37,156 nt of DNA from CAKMMH01 sp927798255. GTDB lineage: Bacteria; Bdellovibrionota_C; UBA2361; CAKMMH01. Of this stretch, positions 23,148 through 31,540 are shown in pieces (the first letter of the stretch is position 1; each line of letters starts with the position of its first letter). A program made the position numbers and the translations under genes. Under the pieces are notes generated by a model, which saw nothing but the letters and a program-made list of their open reading frames with translations, had not been told where the DNA came from and ran no database searches. The stretch is from positions 1 to 37,156 of the forward strand of contig JAXFOK010000053.1 in assembly GCA_034180415.1 (NCBI GenBank), written 5' to 3'.

Positions 23148-24464
23148 ATGAGTAATAAAATTTTTGTCATTGATACTTCTGTAATTTTACATGACCACAA
23201 TGTTGTGATGCATTTTAAAGATCAATATGTAGCTATCCCAATTACGGTTTTAGAAGAATTAGATAAATTTAAAAAAGGAAATGATAATAAAAGCTACTCA
23301 TCAAGAGAATTCATGCGTTTTATAGATAAAATTTCTGAATCAGCAAATCTTCAGGAATGGGTACCAATTAGTAGTGATTCTGTTGGAAAGTTTAAGGTAG
23401 TATATCCAAAAGTTCAAAAAGTAGATGCACAAGTAGTTTATGATGATGATAAGAATGATAATAAAATCTTAAATGCAGCCCTTACTCTTCAAGAAACAGA
23501 GTCTAAAAAAGTTATCCTTGTAACAAAAGATATCGCACTTCGAGTAAAAGCAAGAGCTTTAGATATTACAGCAGAAGACTATGAACAGGGTAAAATTAAA
23601 GATGTTGAAAAACTCTATACTGGTAAAAATGTAGTAGAGCTTGAAAACTCAACTCTTATTGATAAAATTTTTCAAGATGGATATCTTGAAGAAAGCGATG
23701 TGACTTTCGGGCCTCTTGAAGTAAATAATTTTTATATGTTAAAAAATGGCAAGCAATCAGCTCTTGCATTTTATAATTCTACAAAAAAGATTTTAGAAAG
23801 AGTGTTAAAAAAATCTGTTTATAGAATAGAACCAAGAAACGCTGAGCAGATTTTTGCAATTGATGCTATGATGCGCCCCGATATTCCTTTAGTAACTTTA
23901 CAAGGTGTCGCAGGAACAGGAAAAACTCTTTTAGCTCTTGCTAGTGCTTTAGAGCAAAGGAAAAATTTTAAACAAGTATTTGTTGCACGCCCAGTTGTTC
24001 CACTTGGAAACAAAGATATGGGATTTTTACCAGGGGATGTAAAGTCAAAAATTACTCCTTACATGGAACCACTTTGGGATAATCTTCGTTATATTAAATC
24101 TCAATTTAGTGATAGCTCTAAAGAAAGTAGCAAGATTGACGAGCTTATAAGAACTGAAAAAATAGAGATAGCACCTCTTTCGTATATAAGAGGACGGAGC
24201 CTTTCAAATGTTATATTTATAATTGATGAAGCGCAAAACTTAACTCCTCATGAAGTAAAAACTATTATTACTCGTGCTGGCGATAATACAAAAATTATCT
24301 TTACAGGTGATATTCATCAAATTGACACTCCTTATCTTGACGCTCAAAGTAATGGTCTATCTTTCTTAATAGATAGACTTCGTGGAAATAAACTTTTTGC
24401 TCATGTTAAGTTAGAGAAGGGGGAGAGGTCGGAGCTTGCTAATCTTGCCAATGAGTTACTGTAA
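23148..24464 (+). CDS. PIN-PhoH family ATPase (PhoH2 type)
   Basis: The N-terminal PIN ribonuclease domain starts 'IFVIDTSVILHDHNVV' with the acidic D8, and continues with 'ILNAALTLQE' and 'VTKDIALRVKA' acidic positions. The C-terminal PhoH ATPase has Walker A 'GVAGTGKTLLALA' (about 253-265), 'VARPVVPLGNKDMGFLPGD', Walker B 'FIIDEAQNLTPHE', and 'IIFTGDIHQIDTPYLD'. PIN-PhoH proteins are RNA-acting helicase/nucleases; some are toxin-antitoxin associated, but no small antitoxin ORF is found upstream here. Length 438 is typical. Its stop codon is the first three bases of a palindromic repeat. Confidence 0.92.
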   Translation: MSNKIFVIDTSVILHDHNVVMHFKDQYVAIPITVLEELDKFKKGNDNKSYSSREFMRFIDKISESANLQEWVPISSDSVGKFKVVYPKVQKVDAQVVYDDDKNDNKILNAALTLQETESKKVILVTKDIALRVKARALDITAEDYEQGKIKDVEKLYTGKNVVELENSTLIDKIFQDGYLEESDVTFGPLEVNNFYMLKNGKQSALAFYNSTKKILERVLKKSVYRIEPRNAEQIFAIDAMMRPDIPLVTLQGVAGTGKTLLALASALEQRKNFKQVFVARPVVPLGNKDMGFLPGDVKSKITPYMEPLWDNLRYIKSQFSDSSKESSKIDELIRTEKIEIAPLSYIRGRSLSNVIFIIDEAQNLTPHEVKTIITRAGDNTKIIFTGDIHQIDTPYLDAQSNGLSFLIDRLRGNKLFAHVKLEKGERSELANLANELL

Positions 24465-24587
24465 AATCGCCGATGCATCCAAGATTGCTTTGTTATTTGA
24501 GGGAGACGCCGTCCTCGCTGTACTACTAGTACACCTCCGGGAGCGTCCCCTCAAGTGCCTTGCACTCTCGGCGCCTCGGCGATTTTA
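24462..24587. repeat. Palindromic intergenic repeat, full copy B
   Basis: The outer arms 24462-24473 (TAAAATCGCCGA) and 24576-24587 (TCGGCGATTTTA) are exact complements; the left arm begins exactly with the TAA stop of the PhoH-family gene. Inner arms TTGAGGGAGACGC and GCGTCCCCTCAA pair with one bulge, and the tip is GTACT-ACT-AGTAC. It shares conserved segments with copy A (156-283): CGATGCATCCAA near the left, GCTGTAC...GTACACC at the tip, GGCGCCTCG at the right. The arms differ between copies but stay complementary, a sign of compensatory change or of target-derived arms. The GC-richer sequence stands out from the flanks. Confidence 0.82.
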
Positions 24588-24944
24588 TAAGGCGTGTAGA
24601 TCCTATTTTTGTCTCGTCCGTTTTACAAAATTGACGCCTAAATAAAATGCTTTAACTTTTTCGCACCTTGTCAATTTTTGCGTTTGTAAAGACGTTGAAA
24701 TTTTTTGCGTCTCGTTTGTTTTACTTTTTATAGGAAAAGCTGATTAATTTAAAATATACCGCAAGGGATAATAAAGCGTGTTTGCTCGCTTACCCCATTA
24801 TAAAGAAATCCCATATCCCCCCCCGTAGAGGTCGACTAAGATTTAGGAAATATTGAATTAACCAATATTTCTTAAAGTTATTTTTTTTCACCTCTAGTGT
24901 GTTTTATAAAAATTAGTACGCAGGTTTGCATCGAGAAATTAAAA
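24588..24944. other. Gap between repeat B and the Rpn-family gene
   Basis: No gene is visible. Two degenerate direct copies of a motif occur, TTTTTGTCTCGTCCGTTTTAC (about 24607-24627) and TTTTTGCGTCTCGTTTGTTTTAC (about 24701-24723). A run of eight C lies near 24822, and AGGAAATATT...AATATTTCTT (about 24847-24875) forms a hairpin with T-rich sequence after it on the plus strand. These look like more decayed repeats. Confidence 0.45.
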
Positions 24945-25877
24945 TTATTTTAAAATCTTTTTTAATTCATTAATCGTAATATTTAATAGTTCTGCAATTT
25001 CTTTATCACTTTTGTTTTTTGATTTTAATGATTTTGCAATATTTGAAAGAGTATTAATCCTACCTTCTTTGATGCCTTCTTTTCTACCTTCTTTTCTACC
25101 TTCTTCTCTGCCTTCTTTTCTACCTTCTTTTCTACCTTTTTCTCTTCCTTCATCTTCGGCAAAATTTATTGCATCTTTTGTAGCAATATAATTATTTTGA
25201 GCAAAATTATATGTTATCTGTTCGCTATCTGAGTAATCAGCAACAGTTGCTACTTTAAACAATTTTTCAAATATAGCATCTTTTAATGCTTCTGGCATTC
25301 TAGGTAATCTTGAAAGATTGCTTAAAACATAAAGCCATTTATCATATCTTGTTTCTAATTCATCAATTGTTTTATTAAATTTTGGCATCTCTAAAAAAAT
25401 CATTTTTACTGAATCATAAAATCTCCTATGCCTTACCTCATCATGAAAATATATTTCAGTTTCAACTTTATCATCATGCTGGAAAATAAAATCAAGTACA
25501 CCTACAATATAAACTTTTATTTTTAAATTTTCTTTACTCCAAGGGTTACTTCCTTTTTCTATTTGTTGCCTTATTGGAAATGTCGAATAAAAAAGGCATC
25601 TTTCAAAAAAATTATGCTGATTCATTTTTTGCATTTCAATTATGCAATATTCACCTTTTTCGGTTCTACAATAAATATCAAATACCGCGCCTCTGTCCTC
25701 TTTTAAATATCCAAGTTGCTCAGGGTTAAGTTCTTCTATATGTTTAATCCTATCTTTCCCTTCTAATTTAAGGACTTCATTTAAAAAATCAATTAAGAGG
25801 TCCTGATTTGCTGAAGCTCCAAATATCTTTTTAAAACCAAAATCTGTAAATGGATTTACATATCTTGTTAAACACAT
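24945..25877 (-). CDS. Rpn-family PD-(D/E)XK nuclease / transposase-like protein
   Basis: The N-terminus 'YVNPFTDFGFKKIFG' is the family hallmark of the Rpn (recombination-promoting nuclease, 'PD-(D/E)XK nuclease family transposase') group. The nuclease core is visible as D67 in 'VFDIYC' and E81-M-Q83-K84 in 'IIEMQK'. A tail of repeated Lys-Glu-Gly-Arg units and a final 'SNKSDKEIAELLNITINELK' helix pair complete it. ATG 25877 has AAGGTGA a few bases upstream, so I chose it over the ATG at 25922. Members multiply in many host-associated genomes; biochemical work on E. coli Rpn showed DNA nuclease activity and promotion of RecA-independent recombination, and some are viewed as phage-defence genes. 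It stands alone here. Confidence 0.87.
   Translation of the reverse strand: MCLTRYVNPFTDFGFKKIFGASANQDLLIDFLNEVLKLEGKDRIKHIEELNPEQLGYLKEDRGAVFDIYCRTEKGEYCIIEMQKMNQHNFFERCLFYSTFPIRQQIEKGSNPWSKENLKIKVYIVGVLDFIFQHDDKVETEIYFHDEVRHRRFYDSVKMIFLEMPKFNKTIDELETRYDKWLYVLSNLSRLPRMPEALKDAIFEKLFKVATVADYSDSEQITYNFAQNNYIATKDAINFAEDEGREKGRKEGRKEGREEGRKEGRKEGIKEGRINTLSNIAKSLKSKNKSDKEIAELLNITINELKKILK
25061..25144. repeat. 12-bp tandem repeat in the Rpn-family gene
   Basis: About seven units of a 12-base motif (like CTACCTTCTTTT on the plus strand) encode the Lys-Glu-Gly-Arg repeats. Units are nearly identical, so copy number probably changes by slippage; each unit adds four residues and keeps the frame. Confidence 0.75.
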
Positions 25878-26174
25878 TTTGTCACCTTTATTTTTACTTA
25901 TATTTTTAACCATGATTATCATAACTCACAAAAAAAATATTTCAAATATCAAAAATTAATATATAAATGCCAACTAATAATTGTAATCGAAATAATTGAT
26001 ATTAAGTGTTCTTGTTTACAATCTTTTTTTACTAGAATGACTTTTCTTATTTTAATCAAAACATCTTTTTTTAATAAAAAGTTATAGGTAAACTTACAAA
26101 TGTTGTATAAAAATTTCAAAGAGTTTTTATCATAATATTTTTTATTTTTTTGGTTTTGTTAAAATAAGTAGTTT

Positions 26175-28166
26175 ATGGAAAATAATATTGAGTTAGAATT
26201 AGAACGATTAAATAGATTAAATGAAAAAAGAGCAAAAGAAATTTTAGTTGAAGAAAAAGAGTTAGATGATTTTTATAGCAACTATGAATCTTTTACTAAT
26301 TATTTCAAAATTAAAATCAATGAATATAAAGATTTGCGTGCAATTGTTGATAACTACACTGATGTAAATTTAACGTATGGCGAACTTGAAGATAATATAA
26401 ATAATTTTGCAAGTGGTTTGCAATCTCTTGGCGTTAAAAAAGGTGACTTTGTAGCACTTTTTTCTGAAAATAATGGAAGATGGGTAATTATTGACCAAGC
26501 TATTGCAAGAAATGGTGCTATAAGCACTCTTAGAGGTATAAATGTACCAATAGATGAACTTGAATATATTTTAGAACATAGTGAAAGCGTTGGCGTAATT
26601 CTACAAAATAAGGTAACTTTTGAAAAATTAAAATCGACATTAAATAAATTTAATCATAAATTTATAATTTTAATGTTTGATAATATTAATAATCTTAATG
26701 AAAAAGATGTTAATGAATTACAAACTCCAATTTATTCCTTTGATGATATTATCCTAAAAGGTAAAGAATACGCTTTTAAAGAACCAAAAATTTTAAGAGA
26801 TGATTCTTACTCAATGTCTTATACTTCAGGCACCACAGGTAACCCAAAAGGAGTGTTAATTACTCATAAAAATATGCTTTCTCAGGTTTATTCACTTGAT
26901 ACTTGGCTTAATGTAAAACCAAAAGAGAAATCTTTAGAGATGCTTCCTGTGTGGCATGCTTATGAAAGGACACTTCAATATGCTTGGTTTTTAGGTGGCG
27001 CAGATGTCCATTTTACAAATTTGGTAAACTTAAAAAAAGATTTAGTAAAATATGAGCCTGATTTAATTTGTTCAGTTCCTAGAATTTGGGAAACAATGCG
27101 TATAGGAATTTATCAAAAATTAAAACAGACTTCTAAGTGGCGTTATTACTTTTTTGATATTGCTGTAAAACTAAGCATTCGTTATCAAATTCATAGAATG
27201 TATAGTGAACGAAGAATAACAAATAAGAAAACAAAATATAAATTACGCTCTAAGATATACCATAAAGTTGTTCGCTCCTTTTATAAACCGTTTCATCTTA
27301 TTGCAAGAAAATATTTGTATGAAAAGGTAAGAAAAGATTTCGGTTTGAATTTTAGATTATCAATTTCAGGTGGAGGAGCACTTGCTATAAAAGACCAGTT
27401 ATTTTATGACGCTATTGGTGTAAATTTAAGAGAGGGGTACGGATTAACAGAAACTTCACCAATAATTGTAATGCGAAAAGCTAGTGAACCAAATTATTTA
27501 GGTAGTGCAGGAAAACCTATAAAAGGAACGAAGATTAAAATAGTAGATCCTGATACTTTTGAATATATTGGAATGTATAAAAAGGGCTTAGTGCTTGTAA
27601 AAGGCCCACAAGTTATGAAAGAGTATTATAAAAATAAGGAAGCTACAGATGCAGTTATTAAAGATGGATGGTTTAATACTGGTGACCTTGGTTTTATCAC
27701 AAAAGATTGTAATCTTGTATTAATAGGGCGAGCAAAAGAAACAATAGTGCTTTCAAATGGCGAAAATGTTGAGCCTGTGCCTATTGAAGCAGCTTGTTTA
27801 GAAAGCCCTTATATCGACCAAATTGTGCTTGTCGGGCAAGATAAAAGCAGTATTGGTGCGCTTGTTGTGCCATCAGATGAAGCACTTGAAAGGTGTGGAA
27901 TATTAATTAATGAATTAAAGACTAGTAATAATGTAACGATTCAAGATGTTAAATTGAGAGATTTAATAAAACAAGAAATTAACACTTATATTAAGAAGAA
28001 ATCAAAATTAAAACCATTTGAAAGAATAAAACAGTTTGAAATTTTAAAGATTGGTTTTAACGTAGAAAATGGTATGCTTAATCAAACATCAAAATTAAGA
28101 CGAAATGTAATTTTTGAAAAATACTCAAAGCTTATTTCTAAGATGTTTAAAAAGGATAAAAAATGA
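26175..28166 (+). CDS. AMP-forming long-chain acyl-CoA synthetase (or related adenylate-forming ligase)
   Basis: This adenylate-forming enzyme activates a fatty acid with ATP and joins it to CoA. Motifs in order: 'YTSGTTGNPKGVLITHKN' (about 216-233, the P-loop), 'LPVWHAYERTLQYAW', 'SVPRIWETM', 'SGGGALA', 'GYGLTETSP' (about 422-430), 'GWFNTGDLGFI', and 'LIGRAKETIVLSNGENVEP' with the hinge region. The 'IYKKSKLKPFERIKQFEIL' style end carries the C-terminal domain lysine region. At 663 residues it is in the size range of FadD-like long-chain synthetases. It begins the run acs-nrnA-truB; the nrnA start overlaps its stop (ATGA). No strong ribosome site is seen. Substrate chain length is not known. 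Confidence 0.9.
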   Translation: MENNIELELERLNRLNEKRAKEILVEEKELDDFYSNYESFTNYFKIKINEYKDLRAIVDNYTDVNLTYGELEDNINNFASGLQSLGVKKGDFVALFSENNGRWVIIDQAIARNGAISTLRGINVPIDELEYILEHSESVGVILQNKVTFEKLKSTLNKFNHKFIILMFDNINNLNEKDVNELQTPIYSFDDIILKGKEYAFKEPKILRDDSYSMSYTSGTTGNPKGVLITHKNMLSQVYSLDTWLNVKPKEKSLEMLPVWHAYERTLQYAWFLGGADVHFTNLVNLKKDLVKYEPDLICSVPRIWETMRIGIYQKLKQTSKWRYYFFDIAVKLSIRYQIHRMYSERRITNKKTKYKLRSKIYHKVVRSFYKPFHLIARKYLYEKVRKDFGLNFRLSISGGGALAIKDQLFYDAIGVNLREGYGLTETSPIIVMRKASEPNYLGSAGKPIKGTKIKIVDPDTFEYIGMYKKGLVLVKGPQVMKEYYKNKEATDAVIKDGWFNTGDLGFITKDCNLVLIGRAKETIVLSNGENVEPVPIEAACLESPYIDQIVLVGQDKSSIGALVVPSDEALERCGILINELKTSNNVTIQDVKLRDLIKQEINTYIKKKSKLKPFERIKQFEILKIGFNVENGMLNQTSKLRRNVIFEKYSKLISKMFKKDKK

Positions 28167-29161
28167 CATTAAATTTAATTAAAGAAAAAATTTATAGTGT
28201 TAATAATATTGTAATTATTGGACATATTGCCCCTGATGCTGATGCTCTTGGTTCAACGTGTGGACTTGCTGAAGGATTAATTAATATAGGTAAAAAAGTT
28301 TATGTTGTATTTGAAGATAAAGTTCCTGATAATTTAGAGTTTATTCTTAGAGGAATTCGGAAAAAAGGAATAGATGTTATAAATTATTTTCCAAAAGACA
28401 AAAATATAGAACTTATTATTTATTGTGATTTATCTAGCAAAAGTCGAATTGGTAATAATCTTTTAAATGATATTAATGAAGATATTTTTTCAATTTGTAT
28501 TGATCATCATGAAAGTAATGAACAATTTTCAAATCTAAATTATGTAATTAAAAATGCAATGGCAACTTGTGAAATTATGTATGAAGTATTTAATGCGCTT
28601 AATTTGAAAATTACTCCTAGCATAGCAGATTCACTTTTTGCAGGGCTTAGTGCAGATTCAGGCTCTTTTAGATATTCTCAAACCTCCCCAAATACTTTTT
28701 TTGTTGCGATGAAGCTTTCAGAGTGTGGAGCTAGAACATATGATATTAGTACAAATCTTTGGAGCATGAAATCAAGAAAAAAAATTGAGCTTTTAAAAAT
28801 TATTTTAGATAGAATGGAGTTTTCTTTTAATGATAAATTTGTAGTTTCATATGTTACTCTTGATGATTTTAAAAAATTAGACTCTACTAAGGAACATCTT
28901 GAAGGACTTGTAAGTGAGTTAAGAGATATTCAAGGCGTAATTCTTGCAGTGCTTGTTTATGAGCAAGAAGATTATTTTAAGTTTAGTGTTAGAGGAAAAG
29001 ATGAAAATATTTCAACACTTCCTATTTCAACAAGTTTTGGAGGTGGAGGGCATATTTTAGCGTCAGCTGCTAGGATAAATAAGGATAGCACTGATTTTAA
29101 AGAACCAACAATTGAAAAGATTATAGGAAGGATAAAGGATATTGTTGCTAAAATAATATAG
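28163..29161 (+). CDS. nrnA: DHH/DHHA1 phosphoesterase, NrnA-like oligoribonuclease / pAp phosphatase
   Basis: DHH-DHHA1 proteins of the NrnA type degrade nano-RNAs, pAp and pApA. Motifs: 'IIGHIAPDADALGS' (about 20-33), 'IIYCDLSSKSRI' (third acidic site), 'CIDHHESN' (the DHH triad, about 112-119), 'AGLSADSGSFRYSQT', and the DHHA1 substrate loop 'SFGGGGHILASAA' (about 291-303). ATG 28163 lies within the stop of the acyl-CoA synthetase gene, so translation is coupled. NrnA-type enzymes can clear pApA, the linear product of c-di-AMP breakdown, so it may act with the cdaA operon; GdpP or Pgp-type phosphodiesterases are not in the window. Confidence 0.9.
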   Translation: MTLNLIKEKIYSVNNIVIIGHIAPDADALGSTCGLAEGLINIGKKVYVVFEDKVPDNLEFILRGIRKKGIDVINYFPKDKNIELIIYCDLSSKSRIGNNLLNDINEDIFSICIDHHESNEQFSNLNYVIKNAMATCEIMYEVFNALNLKITPSIADSLFAGLSADSGSFRYSQTSPNTFFVAMKLSECGARTYDISTNLWSMKSRKKIELLKIILDRMEFSFNDKFVVSYVTLDDFKKLDSTKEHLEGLVSELRDIQGVILAVLVYEQEDYFKFSVRGKDENISTLPISTSFGGGGHILASAARINKDSTDFKEPTIEKIIGRIKDIVAKII

Positions 29162-29185
29162 ATTTTGATTGATAATAGTCTTTAT

Positions 29186-30070
29186 ATGAATTCAGGATTT
29201 TTTTTAATAGACAAAGATGAAGGCGTATCTAGCGCTAGTGTTGTTTCTAAACTAAAAAAGAAATTTAATTTTAAAAAGGTAGGGCACACAGGAACACTTG
29301 ATCCGTTTGCTACTGGACTTTTAGTTTGTCCTATAAATAGTGCAACACGTCTTTCAAACTTCGTACTTGATACAAAAAAAGTTTATTCAGGTATAATTTT
29401 ACTTGGGAAAAAAACTGATAGTGATGATATTACAGGAAATGTGATGTCGGAATCTAATGATTTTAAATTTACTTTTAATGATATATTAAAAATTAGAGAT
29501 TCATTTTTAGGAAAAATTACTCAAGTTCCTCCAAAACTTAGCGCAATAAAAATTGATGGGAAGCGTGCATATGATAAATTTAGAAAAAATGAAGATTTTG
29601 AAATGAAAGAACGTGCGGTTGAGGTTTTTTCTTTTGAAATATTACATTTAAATGATAATGAAATTAGTTTTAGAATTTGTTGTTCAAAAGGAACATATAT
29701 TCGTTCAATTGCGCGTGACTTTGGTGAGAAATTAGGTGTTCCTTCTTGTCTTAAAACATTAAGACGTGAAAAAACGTCAATTTTTGATGTAAAAGATTCT
29801 AAGCTAATTAGTGAAGTAAACCTAGAAGATATGATTTTATGGTATAAGATATTTGATAATGATCAAAAGCTTTTGTTAACTGATGATGAAATTAATAAAT
29901 TAAACGTTGGAAATGATGTCTTTTTAAATAATTTATCAATTTCAGATAGTTATAAAAAGAAATTTCAAGAAAATGACATTTTGTATTATACTTCTAGTTT
30001 AAATGAGCAAAAATCAGGCGTTCTTAAGAAGGTTAATGGTATTTGGACTTTTGCAGTAAATGGAATATAG
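29186..30070 (+). CDS. truB: tRNA pseudouridine(55) synthase TruB
   Basis: TruB makes the pseudouridine at position 55 in the T-arm of tRNAs. The catalytic motif is 'VGHTGTLDPFATGLL' with Asp39, followed by 'KVYSGIILLGKKTDSDD', 'GKITQVPPKLSAIKIDGKRAY' positions and 'SKGTYIRSIARDFG'. A TTG at 29165 would add seven residues; ATG 29186 aligns with the usual N-terminus ('M-x-x-GFFLIDKDEG'), so I prefer it, though neither start has a clear ribosome site. It begins just after nrnA. rbfA, infB and rpsO, common neighbours of truB, are absent. The C-terminal part is divergent but length is normal. Confidence 0.92.
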   Translation: MNSGFFLIDKDEGVSSASVVSKLKKKFNFKKVGHTGTLDPFATGLLVCPINSATRLSNFVLDTKKVYSGIILLGKKTDSDDITGNVMSESNDFKFTFNDILKIRDSFLGKITQVPPKLSAIKIDGKRAYDKFRKNEDFEMKERAVEVFSFEILHLNDNEISFRICCSKGTYIRSIARDFGEKLGVPSCLKTLRREKTSIFDVKDSKLISEVNLEDMILWYKIFDNDQKLLLTDDEINKLNVGNDVFLNNLSISDSYKKKFQENDILYYTSSLNEQKSGVLKKVNGIWTFAVNGI

Positions 30071-30301
30071 GTGTAAGATATTCTATTGCTTATATTATAC
30101 TATTTTTATTAGATATTTTCCTATAAAATGTTAATTCTTACAAATTCATTAATGGAATCGCATTTCTAAAGTATTTAATAAAGTTTTCCGTATTATAAAA
30201 GATGAAGATGATAAAAATCTAAAATTTTTTTAAAAATTTTTGAAGCAACTTAAGTCTTTTGCAAGATATGTGAACGGCGAAAGTCTTAGGTTTTAAATTT
30301 A

Positions 30302-31534
30302 ATGAAAAAAACTATATTTTACAACATATTAATAATTTTTGTTTTGACTGTTACTAATTCTTATGCAGGACAAAGTAAAGCATTTTTTGAAAAAGGGTCT
30401 GCAAAAAGCGTTTTTTTACCTGAATCAAAACTTACTAATCAACAAGAACTTGAATATTTTAGAGTAAAAGAAGAAGAAAAAGATGTTGAAGATAAAGATG
30501 ATATAGATAATAAAAATAACAAAGACTTAGTCAAAAATGAAGAATCTAAAAAAGATGTTCTTCAAAATAATGATAATGGCAATGAGCAAAAAGAGTTAAC
30601 CGCTTCTGAAAAGATTATTGCAAAGTATGGCGATCCAAATGAGGATGTAACATATTATCCTGAAGAAAAGGCTCCAACACCATTTAAAGGGATTATGGCA
30701 GCACTTCAAGCTGGAGATGAAGAATTAGCCTATAAGTATGCTAAGCAATATATTAATTATACTGCAAAGGAATCAGATTTAGTAGGAAAGACAATAGTAT
30801 TTCAAAAGCTTGCGCTTGAAGGTTTAGGGCGTGCAAAGCAAGGTGAATATTCAAATGATTTAGATGCGGCACAATACAAGTATTTACTTGAAAAAGAATT
30901 AAAAGAGAAGAAGGAAAAAGAAGAACGAGAAAGACAACTTGCGAAAGCTGTAACATTAACTAGCAAAGAGACATCGCTTTTTGATTCTTTTTCCGATGCT
31001 TATGAAAGGCAGATTCAAAGAACAAATAAAGCCGCGATAAGTCATTATGAGGAAATGGAAGCAAGTAAGCAAGAGAAGATAAAAAATGGTGAATTAGTTG
31101 AGAAAGAAGAAACTATTGAGGAAAAAGGTGAAAATTTAATTAAGAGGGCTTCAATTAGAAATGAATATGTAGGAAGAGTTCCTGTTGATCCACAAGGTGA
31201 AGTTAGTATTTATTTCTTTTTTAAGCCAAATGAAGAAGGGTCAATGGTGCTTGGAAAGAGAGTTGAAGAATTATATATGCAAAATGTTAAGGAGCAAAAT
31301 GTTCATATTGTAGGAGTAAATGTGGACGGATTGCCTTTAGCTTCTTTTAAGAATGCTACAAAAGCAAATTTTCCAATTTTAACAGGGGATAGACTTTCAA
31401 AGCTTATGGGGATAAAAACTTTTCCAAGTATATTTTTTAGGTGTGAAACAACAGGTGAAGCATTTGTTTTTAACAAACCAGCAAGAGAGTTCGAGCTAGG
31501 CGAAATTTTAAGTTTAATGCGAGGGGAGAGGTAA
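30302..31534 (+). CDS. Exported thioredoxin-fold protein without CXXC, TraF-like
   Basis: A signal peptide ('IIFVLTVTNSYAG') is followed by an acidic, low-complexity region (about residues 55-105), a helical repeat-like part ('LQAGDEELAYKYAKQYINYT'), and a coiled-coil Lys/Glu stretch around 195-215. The last 110 residues look like a thioredoxin fold: 'GEVSIYFFFKPNEEGSMVL', 'VHIVGVNVDG', and the cis-Pro segment 'TFPSIFF'. No CXXC is present, as in TraF of F-type conjugation systems, which share this fold and lack redox cysteines. The gene precedes two exported proteins and a TraG-like protein, a place comparable to traF in F-type clusters. TraF naming is a hypothesis. Confidence 0.6.
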   Translation: MKKTIFYNILIIFVLTVTNSYAGQSKAFFEKGSAKSVFLPESKLTNQQELEYFRVKEEEKDVEDKDDIDNKNNKDLVKNEESKKDVLQNNDNGNEQKELTASEKIIAKYGDPNEDVTYYPEEKAPTPFKGIMAALQAGDEELAYKYAKQYINYTAKESDLVGKTIVFQKLALEGLGRAKQGEYSNDLDAAQYKYLLEKELKEKKEKEERERQLAKAVTLTSKETSLFDSFSDAYERQIQRTNKAAISHYEEMEASKQEKIKNGELVEKEETIEEKGENLIKRASIRNEYVGRVPVDPQGEVSIYFFFKPNEEGSMVLGKRVEELYMQNVKEQNVHIVGVNVDGLPLASFKNATKANFPILTGDRLSKLMGIKTFPSIFFRCETTGEAFVFNKPAREFELGEILSLMRGER

Positions 31535-31540
31535 GTTATT

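Noticed and set aside
24436..24645. A 69-codon plus-strand reading frame crossing the end of the PhoH-family gene and the palindrome
   Set aside because: It overlaps the real gene in another frame and is mostly made of the palindromic repeat; long frames are expected in such GC-richer palindromes.
30302..31534. Calling the thioredoxin-fold protein a disulfide isomerase (TrbB/DsbC type)
   Set aside because: There is no CXXC at the expected place, so redox catalysis is unlikely.
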